The notes under the pieces: generated by a model
Told to the model about the DNA's origin: nothing
Seen by the model: only the letters and a program-made list of their open reading frames with translations
The model's database searches: none
Shown: positions 42,631-51,070 of the stretch, piece after piece
Layout: each line of letters opens with the position of its first letter
How positions within the stretch are numbered: the stretch's first letter is position 1
Program-made: the position numbers and the translations under genes
NCBI GenBank assembly: GCA_963765815.1
Contig: CAVXXT010000008.1
Coordinates: 248,001 to 312,000, forward strand
Length of the DNA stretch: 64,000 bases
Origin: DATLNF01 sp963765815
GTDB taxonomy: Bacteria > Actinomycetota > Actinomycetes > BP-191
Direction of reading: 5' to 3'

Positions 42631-44193
42631 CTACTGCACCGTCAGCGTGATCGTCTGCTTGCCGGCGAGGTTGCCGTCGCGCTCGGGCGTGGTGACCGAG
42701 AACGTCCGCTTCCCGCGCGCCGGGCGCCCGGTGACCACCCAGTAGCCCTGGCCGTCGGTCGTCGTGCGGCCGAGGACGGCGTACCGGCCGTTGACGGTGT
42801 AGCCGAGCTCGATGGCCGCCTTCGAGAAGGCGGGCACGATCCGGCCGCGCAGCGTGACCGGGCTGGCGACGCCGGTGTCCTGCTTCGGCGACTCGATGAC
42901 GACCCGGGTGTGCACGCGCACCGGCACGGCGGCCGACTTCGCGTTGCCGGCGGCCGCGGCGTAGGAGATGTGCACCGTCGGTCGGACGCTGAGCTGGAAC
43001 TGGCCGGTCGAGTTGGTCCGCACCGTCGCGAACTCCGTGTACGCCCGGGCATCGAAGGCCCTGGCGGACAGGGTCACGTCGACGTCGGGCATCGCGCGGC
43101 CCTGGACGTCGGTGACCTGGCCGGACAGCGTCGGGGTGTTGCACGCGGTGACTTCGGTGGCGCTGACGCGCAGGCTGACGCCGGTCGCGTTGCCGTTGGT
43201 CGTCGGCAGCGCCTGCGCGCGCAGCGCGCTCGCCGAAGCGGCCGCTGACCCGCTGGTCGCCGGGTTGGCCGACCCGGACGCCGACGCCGCGGCGGAGGCC
43301 GATGCGGACGAGCTGGGCTTGGGCGCGGCGGTCGTCGTACCGCAGCCGGGGTTCTTCTTCGGCGCGGCGCTGGGCTTCGGCGACGGCTTCGGCGCGGGCG
43401 TCGCGCTCGGCTTCGGCGCAGCTGAGCCGCTGGGCGCCGCTGACGCGGACGGGGCTGACGAGGCGGAGGCGCTGGGTGCCGCGGAGGGTGCGGCGGACGC
43501 GCTGGCGCTCGCCGCAGGAGCGGGAGCCGCTCCGCCGGCCGGCACCGCGCAGACCGTGCCCTTGTACGACGCCGCGTCGGCGGCTGCGAAGTCGTAGGTC
43601 ATGGTCTGCGCGAGGTCGTCGGCCCGAGCGCGCGCGCCCAGCTTGGTCAGCGCCTTGCCCGCGGTCTTGGTCTTGGTGACCGTGTCGAGGTCGGCGAAGG
43701 TGACCGCGAGCACGACGGTGTTGGAGGCGGTGTCGTAGGTCGCCTTGACCGGCACGTCCGTCGCGTCGCTGACGGTGCCGTCGACGCGCACACCCTCGCG
43801 GTAGAACGCCTCGGTCGCGATGGTCTCGAGCGGTCCGGGGAGGCGAGACTTGAATACCTCGTAGACCTTGCCGTCGAGAGTGAAGTTGAACGTGAACTGG
43901 TCGCCGATGCCGGTCTCGGGGGCGTCCCCGAGCGCGGCGACCTTGATGAAGCCGATCAGCGAGTCGGCGGTGGCGCCGAGGCCGAAGGCGGCGATGTCCA
44001 GGTGGCCGTCCGCGAGCGGGATCGCGGGGGTCGCGCCCGCCGGCGTGTTGAGCGAGCCCGTCGCGGTGTCACCCGCAGGGTCGGCGTACGCCGTGCAGGG
44101 CTTGGCGGCGGCCTGGGACGGGCCGGCGAGGACGACGCCGGCGGCGATCGCGATCAGCGCGAGAGCCGCGGTGGGAAGTCGGGTGCTGCGCAT
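42631..44193 (-). CDS. Secreted protein: DPxGD N-terminal domain, Ser/Ala/Pro linker, LTVQ module (520 aa)
   Basis: The signal peptide ends near PSQAAA. The N-terminal 200 residues begin CTAYADPAGD and contain LDIAAFGLG and FTFNFTLDGKVYEVF; related DPAGD/DPTGD domains form the whole of the small proteins at 58899 and 59432. A long Ser/Ala/Pro/Lys linker includes one Cys (NPGCGTTT). The last ~180 residues are the C-terminal module (VSLRVSATEVTACNTPTLSG ... TITLTVQ), the most diverged of the four copies. AAGGCGGC may serve as ribosome-binding site. Role unknown; likely cell-surface. Confidence 0.8.
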   Translation of the reverse strand: MRSTRLPTAALALIAIAAGVVLAGPSQAAAKPCTAYADPAGDTATGSLNTPAGATPAIPLADGHLDIAAFGLGATADSLIGFIKVAALGDAPETGIGDQFTFNFTLDGKVYEVFKSRLPGPLETIATEAFYREGVRVDGTVSDATDVPVKATYDTASNTVVLAVTFADLDTVTKTKTAGKALTKLGARARADDLAQTMTYDFAAADAASYKGTVCAVPAGGAAPAPAASASASAAPSAAPSASASSAPSASAAPSGSAAPKPSATPAPKPSPKPSAAPKKNPGCGTTTAAPKPSSSASASAAASASGSANPATSGSAAASASALRAQALPTTNGNATGVSLRVSATEVTACNTPTLSGQVTDVQGRAMPDVDVTLSARAFDARAYTEFATVRTNSTGQFQLSVRPTVHISYAAAAGNAKSAAVPVRVHTRVVIESPKQDTGVASPVTLRGRIVPAFSKAAIELGYTVNGRYAVLGRTTTDGQGYWVVTGRPARGKRTFSVTTPERDGNLAGKQTITLTVQ

Positions 44194-44226
44194 CGTGGAG
44201 CCGCCTTGCGTGCTGGGGGAGTGGGA

Positions 44227-45765
44227 CTATCGGACGGTGAGCTTGACGGACCGGGAGCCCTTGTCGGTGCCCTGGTGCGCCGAGGTGAACACGACGAACG
44301 GGTAGGTGCCGCGCGGCAGCTGCGCCGTGATCGCGTAGCGGCCGGCGCCGTCGGTGTTGGCCTGCTTCAGCACGGTGAACCGGCCGTTGACGACGTAGGC
44401 GAGGCCGACGGCGACCCGCGCGTAGCCCGGCTGCATCGTGCCGCTGAAGGTCTGCTGAGGACCGACGGTGCCCGGCGCGGGGGCGCTGATGTTGATGCGC
44501 GTGTTGACCCGGATGCCGATCACCGACGACTTCGCGGCGCCGACGTTGGCGCCGAACGAGGTCTGCTTCAGCGGCCGGACCGAGATCTTGTACTGGCCGG
44601 CGCTGTCGGTCTTCACGGTGGCCGCGGCGGTGTACTTCGACTCGCCGTAGCCCTTGGTGAAGATGGTGATGGTCGCGCCCTCGACCGCGTCACCGCGCTC
44701 GTCGCGCGCGACGCCGGACAGGATCGGCGCGTTGCCGGCGGTGACTGTCGTCGCGTTGGTCTTCAGCGTGACGTTCTTGACGCGGCACGACGTCGCGTCG
44801 CGCGCCGGCTCGTCCGCCGCGATCTTGCGCGGCGCCTGGGGCGCCGGGGGGATCGACGGGATGGGCGGCCCGCCGCCGCCGGACGGGCTGGCCGACGCGC
44901 TCGCGGCGCCGCTCGCGCTCGGCTCGGCGCTGGCGCCACCGCTGGCCGAGGGGTCGCTCGCACCACCGCACGAGCTCGGGTTGGGACCCGCGGGCGACTC
45001 GCTCGCCGACGCCGACGGCGCCGCCGACGGAGACTCACTCGGCGGCGCTGCGGATGCCGACGGCTCAGCCGAGGCAGGAGTCGACGGTGCCGCCGAGCTG
45101 GCGGCCGGCGCCGGGGCCCCGCCGCCCGCAAACGCAGTGCAAGGCCCGGTCGGGTTCAGCGTGACGTTGGACGGGTGCTCGACCGAGTCGTAGTAGAGCG
45201 TGTACGGCCGCTGGTCCGGCGTCGGGTCGAAGCCGTTGATGTGGAAGAAGACAGTCGCCTCAGCCGGGAGAGTGAACGCCTCCGGAAGGGTGATCTTCGT
45301 GGTGATCCGGATGATGCCGGTGCCGGGTGACGAGACCGGGTCCGGGTAGACCCAGCTGCCATCCGCCGGGCTGCCGGCTCCGAACGAGATGAAGACCCCG
45401 AAGGACTCGCCGGGAATTTCCGCCTCGACGAAGACGTCGACGCACGCCGACGTCATCGAGCCGGTGACGCCGAGGGCGAACGTTGGCGCCATCGGCAGGC
45501 CGGGGTCGCCGCCTGGCTCGAAGGTCAGGCCGGTCTTGCTCGTCGTGCCCGTCGGTGGGGCCGCATCAGCGGTGACGCCGGCCGGCGCATATCCCTCGAA
45601 CGCCGTCGGATCCATGATCGCGTCCTGCGCGTAGTTCGCGGACGTGCCGTGGAGGAAGAGGCGATCCCCGAGGGCGGCCGCTTGGGCAGGCGTGGCCACG
45701 AGGGCGGTGAGCCCCGCCGTCACCACGGCGGCGCCGAGCAGGGCTGACAGTGTTCGCGAGCGCAC
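44227..45765 (-). CDS. Secreted protein with Ser/Ala/Pro linker and LTVR module (512 aa)
   Basis: GTG 45763-45765 follows GAGGAG by about 7 bases. A signal peptide (ALLGAAVVTAGLTALVATPA) precedes a ~190-residue beta-rich domain with two Cys (SACVDVFVEAE, GPCTAFAGG). The Ser/Ala/Pro linker holds a lone Cys (PSSCGGAS). EPARDATSCRVKNVTLKTN begins the shared C-terminal module, which ends KGSRSVKLTVR. The module is closest to the next protein. Not recognised beyond this. Confidence 0.8.
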   Translation of the reverse strand: MRSRTLSALLGAAVVTAGLTALVATPAQAAALGDRLFLHGTSANYAQDAIMDPTAFEGYAPAGVTADAAPPTGTTSKTGLTFEPGGDPGLPMAPTFALGVTGSMTSACVDVFVEAEIPGESFGVFISFGAGSPADGSWVYPDPVSSPGTGIIRITTKITLPEAFTLPAEATVFFHINGFDPTPDQRPYTLYYDSVEHPSNVTLNPTGPCTAFAGGGAPAPAASSAAPSTPASAEPSASAAPPSESPSAAPSASASESPAGPNPSSCGGASDPSASGGASAEPSASGAASASASPSGGGGPPIPSIPPAPQAPRKIAADEPARDATSCRVKNVTLKTNATTVTAGNAPILSGVARDERGDAVEGATITIFTKGYGESKYTAAATVKTDSAGQYKISVRPLKQTSFGANVGAAKSSVIGIRVNTRINISAPAPGTVGPQQTFSGTMQPGYARVAVGLAYVVNGRFTVLKQANTDGAGRYAITAQLPRGTYPFVVFTSAHQGTDKGSRSVKLTVR

Positions 45766-45826
45766 GAAGAGTCTCCTCGGGGAAGTGTTCGATCCCCGTC
45801 TGACTTCGCCGTACCGGAGCGCTCTC

Positions 45827-45842
45827 CTGTCCAACTGGACAG
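45827..45842. promoter_or_regulatory. 16-bp perfect palindrome CTGTCCA-AC-TGGACAG
   Basis: It lies in the 83-bp gap downstream of one module protein and upstream of the next. The size and symmetry fit a dimeric repressor site; a short terminator is the other reading. Confidence 0.4.
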
Positions 45843-45848
45843 ATCGCG

Positions 45849-46937
45849 CTAGCGCACCGTGAGGCGCACGGACTTCGAGCCGCGCAGCGTGCCCCGGTGC
45901 GCCGACGTGAACACGATGTACGTCGCCGTGCCCGCCGGCAGGGCGGCGGTGATCGCGTAGCCGCCGGTGCTAGTGGTCTGGCTCTGCGCGAGCACGCTGA
46001 ACCGGCCGTTGACGAGGGTGCCGAGCCCGACCGCGACGTTGGCGTAGCCGGGCACCAGGCCGCCCTCGAAGACCACCGGGCTGCTCACGGTGCCGGGCGC
46101 GGGGCGGGTGATGTTGACCCGCGTGTGCACCTGGATCACCAGGATCGGGGAGCGCGCGTCGCCGACGTTGGCGCCGTACGCCGTCTGCTTGGTCGGCCGA
46201 ACCATCATCCGGTACTGGCCGGCGCTGTCGGTCTGCACGGTCGCGATCGCGGTGTACGACGTCGTCGCGTAGGGCTTGGCGTAGATCGTCACCGTCGCGC
46301 CGGAGATGGCGTCGCCGAACTTGTCGCGCACCACGCCGGACAGCGTCGGGGCGTTGCCGGCCGTGATCAGGCGGACGTTGGCGCTGAGCGACACCGACGT
46401 GGCGCGGCAGGACGTCTCGTCACGGGCCGGCTCCTGCGCGGCCGCGACGGGCACGGCGCGCGGCAGCAGGCTCGGCAGGATGCCGGGCGACGACGAGGCC
46501 GTCGACGGTGACGCCGACGCGCTGACGCTCGCCGACGGGGCGACGGACGCAGTGCCGCTGGGGTCGGCGGAGGCGCTGCTGCTCGACGCCGGCGGGCAGG
46601 TCGGGGAGGGGCTGGGCGACGCAGTCGCGCTCGCCGATGCGCTCGCCGTGGCCGAGGGATCCGGCGTCGCGGTGGTCGACGCCGAGACGGACGGCGTCGC
46701 CGTCGCGGTCGTGCTGGCTGAGGCCGACACCGACGGGGTGCCGGTCGTGCTGGCCGAAGCGGACACCGAGGGAGTGGCGGTCGTGCTGGCCAATGCGCTG
46801 GCGCTGGCCGACGGAGGAAGGGCGGCGGCGAGGTCGCCGCGAGCGGCCTGCGCGCCGCTCGGCGCGAGCACGAGGAGGCCGAGCCCGGTCCCGAGCAGGG
46901 CCGATCCGACGACGCTCATCCGACTGCTGGTGCGCAC
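45849..46937 (-). CDS. Secreted LTVR-module protein with long Ser/Ala/Thr linker (362 aa)
   Basis: GTG 46935-46937 is chosen because GAGGAG lies a few bases upstream. After the signal peptide (GTGLGLLVLAPSGAQA) there is no separate N-terminal domain, only about 130 residues of Ser/Ala/Thr/Pro repeats (TATPSVSASAS) with one Cys (SPTCPPAS). Then EPARDETSCRATSVSLSAN opens the C-terminal module, which ends RGSKSVRLTVR. This is effectively the bare module on a stalk. It is followed by a paralogue in the same direction. Confidence 0.78.
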   Translation of the reverse strand: MRTSSRMSVVGSALLGTGLGLLVLAPSGAQAARGDLAAALPPSASASALASTTATPSVSASASTTGTPSVSASASTTATATPSVSASTTATPDPSATASASASATASPSPSPTCPPASSSSASADPSGTASVAPSASVSASASPSTASSSPGILPSLLPRAVPVAAAQEPARDETSCRATSVSLSANVRLITAGNAPTLSGVVRDKFGDAISGATVTIYAKPYATTSYTAIATVQTDSAGQYRMMVRPTKQTAYGANVGDARSPILVIQVHTRVNITRPAPGTVSSPVVFEGGLVPGYANVAVGLGTLVNGRFSVLAQSQTTSTGGYAITAALPAGTATYIVFTSAHRGTLRGSKSVRLTVR

Positions 46938-47052
46938 GCGCAGCTCCTCACCTCTGGGCGACACGGGGCGACCGGGCGCTCACGCGCCCGACACCGGAGC
47001 TCTGCCCCGGGGTGGACCCTCCCACGCCTGTCCGGTCCCGCGGAGTTCGTCC

Positions 47053-48171
47053 CTAGCGCGCCGGGTCGGTGCAGGTGCCGGGCGGGCCGCCGGGATCGGC
47101 GGTGCGCGGGTACGGCGTGACCCAGCCCGACCCGGGGTCGCGGGTCGTGGTGAAGGCCACGATGCCGTCCGCGATGGCTGTGCCCAGCCCCGCCCGCACG
47201 TCGGCCCGCGCCACCAGGGCCGCCTCGCGCGGCTCGGACAGGAACATCGACTCGCTGATCGCCATCGGGCGGTGCGCGCGGCGCAGCAGCCCGTAATAGT
47301 CCTGACCGTCGCTACGACGCCGGTACTTCGCGCCCGCGTCGCGGTCGCGTGCCCACGGCCCGCCGAGGGTGTCGAGGTAGGCGCGTTGGTGCGCGTAGAG
47401 CACGCCGGCCAGGCGTCGCCCGGTCGGCTCGGCGATCGACGCGTAGGTCTCGACGCCGGGCGTCGTACCGCCCTTCACGTCGGGCTCCGCGTTGAGGTGC
47501 ACCGACACGGCGACGTCGGCGCGCAGGGCATCCGCCAGCGCGACGCGGAACGGCAGGGTCGCGTCCATGTCGCGGTCGCGGGTGAAGACGACGCGGCCCA
47601 CCCGGCCGGTGAGCGACCGGCGTACCTCACGCGCGATCTCGAGCACCCGCAGCTTCTCCGGGGTGCCGTCGGGCGCCTGGGTGCCGCGCGCCGGACCGCC
47701 GTGTCCGGGGTCGATGACGACGAGGACGTCCTTGGGCTGCTTCGGCAGCGCGCCCGTCGTGGACGGCGCGATCGCGTCGACATCGGCGGCGCTCAGCGTC
47801 GTACGACGGCCGCACGGCGTCAGCACGGTCGGCGCCGCAGCGGTCCCGCCGACCCGCGGCAGGGTCAGCCCGGCGGCGAGGGTTCCGCCGTCGCTGCGCG
47901 CGGCGATCCGTGTCGTGACGACCGCGCCGAGCGCCGCCGGCGCCGCACCCCGGGTGGCGCGGGGCCACGCCGGCCCGGGAGAGGCGGTCGGAGTCAGGGA
48001 TGCTGACGGCGATGCCGAGGTCGGCGAGGCGCTCGACGTGGTCGGTGTGCTGGCCGGACTCGACGACGGAGCCGACGCGCTCGGCGCCGGCGCGGGGTCG
48101 TCGCTCGGTGAGCTCGTGCACGCAGCGACAGCGACGCACAGCGCGAGCGCGGCAAGGTGACGCGAGGTCAT
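47053..48171 (-). CDS. Lipoprotein N-acetylmuramoyl-L-alanine amidase (amidase_3, 372 aa)
   Basis: The N-terminus ALALCVAVAACTSSP carries a lipobox (VAAC), so it is probably a lipoprotein. A Ser/Thr/Pro stalk follows. The catalytic domain has the zinc ligands in VIDPGHGG (His), LRVLEIAREV (Glu) and VAVSVHLNAEP (His), and the catalytic Glu in MAISESMFLSEP. Such enzymes cut the bond between muramic acid and the stem peptide. ATG 48169-48171 has TAGCGT 6 bases upstream, so it is likely leaderless. It sits beside the secreted module proteins. Confidence 0.88.
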   Translation of the reverse strand: MTSRHLAALALCVAVAACTSSPSDDPAPAPSASAPSSSPASTPTTSSASPTSASPSASLTPTASPGPAWPRATRGAAPAALGAVVTTRIAARSDGGTLAAGLTLPRVGGTAAAPTVLTPCGRRTTLSAADVDAIAPSTTGALPKQPKDVLVVIDPGHGGPARGTQAPDGTPEKLRVLEIAREVRRSLTGRVGRVVFTRDRDMDATLPFRVALADALRADVAVSVHLNAEPDVKGGTTPGVETYASIAEPTGRRLAGVLYAHQRAYLDTLGGPWARDRDAGAKYRRRSDGQDYYGLLRRAHRPMAISESMFLSEPREAALVARADVRAGLGTAIADGIVAFTTTRDPGSGWVTPYPRTADPGGPPGTCTDPAR

Positions 48172-48177
48172 GAGGTC

Positions 48178-48195
48178 ACGCTAGCCCGGTAACAT
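48178..48195. promoter_or_regulatory. Divergent promoters (TAGCGT minus, TAACAT plus)
   Basis: TAGCGT (48178-48183, minus) is 6 bases from the amidase ATG. TAACAT (48190-48195, plus) would start a transcript near 48202 with AAGAGG before the gmd GTG at 48233. Confidence 0.45.
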
Positions 48196-48232
48196 CCCCG
48201 CGAAACCGACGTCGACACCTCAAGAGGCTTAC

Positions 48233-49230
<998 letters not shown>

Positions 49231-49234
<4 letters not shown>

Positions 49235-49698
49235 CAGCTCGACTGTCACCCGGTGACGCGGCACCTGACTTCGCGCTCCCGGACGCCGAAGGCAACACCG
49301 TGCGGCTGGCCGACTTCGCCGGCCGCAAGCTCGTGCTCTACGTCTACCCCGCGGCGCTGACGCCGGGCTGCACGAAGCAGGCCTGCGGCTTCCGCGACTC
49401 CCTCGACGACTGGGAGAAGGCCGGCTACGCCGTCATCGGCCTCTCGCCGGACAAGCCGGAGAAGCTGACCAAGTTCCGCGAGGTCGAGGGGCTGAACTTC
49501 CCGCTTGTCGGCGACCCGTCGAAGGAGACGTTGACGGCGTACGGCGCGTACGGGGAGAAGTCGCTCTACGGCAAGACCGTCGTCGGCGTGATCCGCTCGA
49601 CGTTCGTCATCGACGAGCAGGGCCGGATGGAGCGCGCGATGTACGGCGTGAAGGCGACCGGCCACGTCGAGAAGCTGCGCAAGGAGCTCGGGGTCTGA
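49231..49698 (+). CDS. bcp: Peroxiredoxin, Bcp/PrxQ type (155 aa)
   Basis: Peroxidatic Cys47 in TPGCTKQAC, with resolving Cys52 five residues later, is diagnostic for the atypical 2-Cys Bcp/PrxQ group. GDAAPDFALPDAEGNTVRL and GLSPDKPEKLTKFRE are standard. It reduces peroxides using thioredoxin. The usual YPKD before TPGC is replaced by YPAAL. The GTG start overlaps the gmd stop. Confidence 0.92.
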
Positions 49699-49766
49699 CC
49701 GCCGCCGGCGTACGCGAGCCGCTCGACGCCGATCCGGCGGCGCCGCCGTTCGCTGCCCGGCACGCC

Positions 49767-50864
49767 GTGCTGCGCGCCGAGGTCCGGTCGTGGGTCGCGA
49801 CGACGCTCGCGCCGTACGCCGACGAGTGGGAGGCCGCGCGCGAGTTCCCGACGTCGGTGTTCCGCGCCGCCGGCGATGCCGGCATCCTCGGCTGGAAGTA
49901 CGCCGAGCAGTGGGGCGGCCGCGGCCCGGACCCGCTCGCCGACGTCGTCGTCGCCGAGGAGCTGGTCCGCTGCGGCTCCGGCGGGGTGGCCGCGGGCATC
50001 GGCGCGACGAAGGACCTCGCGCCCTACTACGTCGCGCGCTTCGGGACCGACGACCAGCGTGAGAAGTGGCTGCGACCGGCGGTGACCGGCGCTGCCGTGG
50101 CCGGCCTCGCCGTCACCGAGCCGGGCGCGGGCTCCGACGTCGCCGCCCTGACCACGACGGCGCGACGCGACGGCGACGGGTGGCGGGTCAGCGGGTCGAA
50201 GGCGTTCTGCACCAACGGCGCCCGCGCCGACTGGATCCTGGTGGCCGCGCGGACGTCCGACGAGCCCGGGGCGCACGCGCTGTCGCTGTTCGTCGTGCCG
50301 ACCGACGCGCCCGGCTTCACCAGCAGCCGCATCGCGACGCTCGGCTGGCGGACCAGCCAGACCGGGCTGCTGCACTACGACGACGTCGCCGTACCCGGTG
50401 ACGCGCTGCTCGGCGCCGAGCGCGACGGCTTCGTGATGATCATGAAGTCGTTCCAGTGGGAGCGGCTCTGCCTGGCCGTCGGCTCGGTCTCCGCGGCCGC
50501 CGGCAACCTCGCGGTCGCGCGGGGCCTGATCGCCGACGAGTGGCCGGCCGGGCCGCCGCCGCGCCTGCGGCAGCGGCTGGTCGAGCTGGCCCGCGAGGTG
50601 GCCGCCGTGCGCGCGCTCACCTACGGCGCGCTGGCCGACCACCTGGCCGGGCTCGAGCCGCTGCGCCAGGTCAGCGCCGCGAAGTGGCTGGCGTGCGACC
50701 TCGACGTCGAGACCGCGCTGCTGCGCTGCGAGGCTGCGGCGCCGGCCGGGGAGAGAGCCGCCGCCCGCGCGGACCGCGCGCTGCGGGATGCGCGTCTCGG
50801 CCCGATCGGCGGCGGCGCCCGCGAGGTGATGGCCGAGCTGGTCGCCCGCACCCTGGGGATGTAA
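49767..50864 (+). CDS. Acyl-CoA dehydrogenase (365 aa, possibly longer)
   Basis: FAD enzyme: GLAVTEPGAGSDVAAL is the flavin/substrate loop, VSGSKAFCTNG and YDDVAVPGDALLG follow, and the C-terminal helical bundle contains QVSAAKWLACDLDVE. GTG 49767 is given, but homologues normally have residues like FAARHAVLRAEVRSW, which begin upstream. An in-frame CTG at 49695 overlaps the bcp stop and would add 24 residues, so a CTG start is quite possible. The catalytic Glu position near the C-terminus is not obvious. Substrate unknown. Confidence 0.85.
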   Translation: MLRAEVRSWVATTLAPYADEWEAAREFPTSVFRAAGDAGILGWKYAEQWGGRGPDPLADVVVAEELVRCGSGGVAAGIGATKDLAPYYVARFGTDDQREKWLRPAVTGAAVAGLAVTEPGAGSDVAALTTTARRDGDGWRVSGSKAFCTNGARADWILVAARTSDEPGAHALSLFVVPTDAPGFTSSRIATLGWRTSQTGLLHYDDVAVPGDALLGAERDGFVMIMKSFQWERLCLAVGSVSAAAGNLAVARGLIADEWPAGPPPRLRQRLVELAREVAAVRALTYGALADHLAGLEPLRQVSAAKWLACDLDVETALLRCEAAAPAGERAAARADRALRDARLGPIGGGAREVMAELVARTLGM

Positions 50865-50871
50865 CCCCCAC

Positions 50872-51069
50872 AATTTGCCCGGTCAACCGGCGAGTCAGAC
50901 CCCGCGCCGGTTCCTGCGGGGTCGAGTCGGCCGGTCAAGCAGACCGGCGTACCACGTCGTTGGTCGCGCTCGTCGTATCCCTGACCGTTCCGCGAAGCAG
51001 GCTTGACCGGCCAATCAGACCCCCTGGAGCGCTTCGCGGGGTCTGACTCGCCGGTTGACCGGGCAAATT
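50872..51069. repeat. 198-bp element with perfect 35-bp inverted ends
   Basis: Positions 50872-50906 and 51035-51069 are exact reverse complements (35 bp). Inside, 50917-50940 and 51001-51024 form a second, imperfect inverted pair. All four arms share a unit like GGGGTCTGACTCGCCGGT, in alternating orientation. No target-site duplication is visible. It lies between two convergent genes. It resembles a MITE or a compound REP element, though it may also work as a terminator. Confidence 0.8.
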
Positions 51070-51070
51070 T

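Noticed and set aside
42968..43597. Plus-strand Ala/Asp-rich frames opposite the secreted module proteins (also 44654-45193 and 46306-46900)
   Set aside because: They are reverse complements of Ser/Ala/Pro linkers, with no ribosome-binding sites and no recognisable domains.
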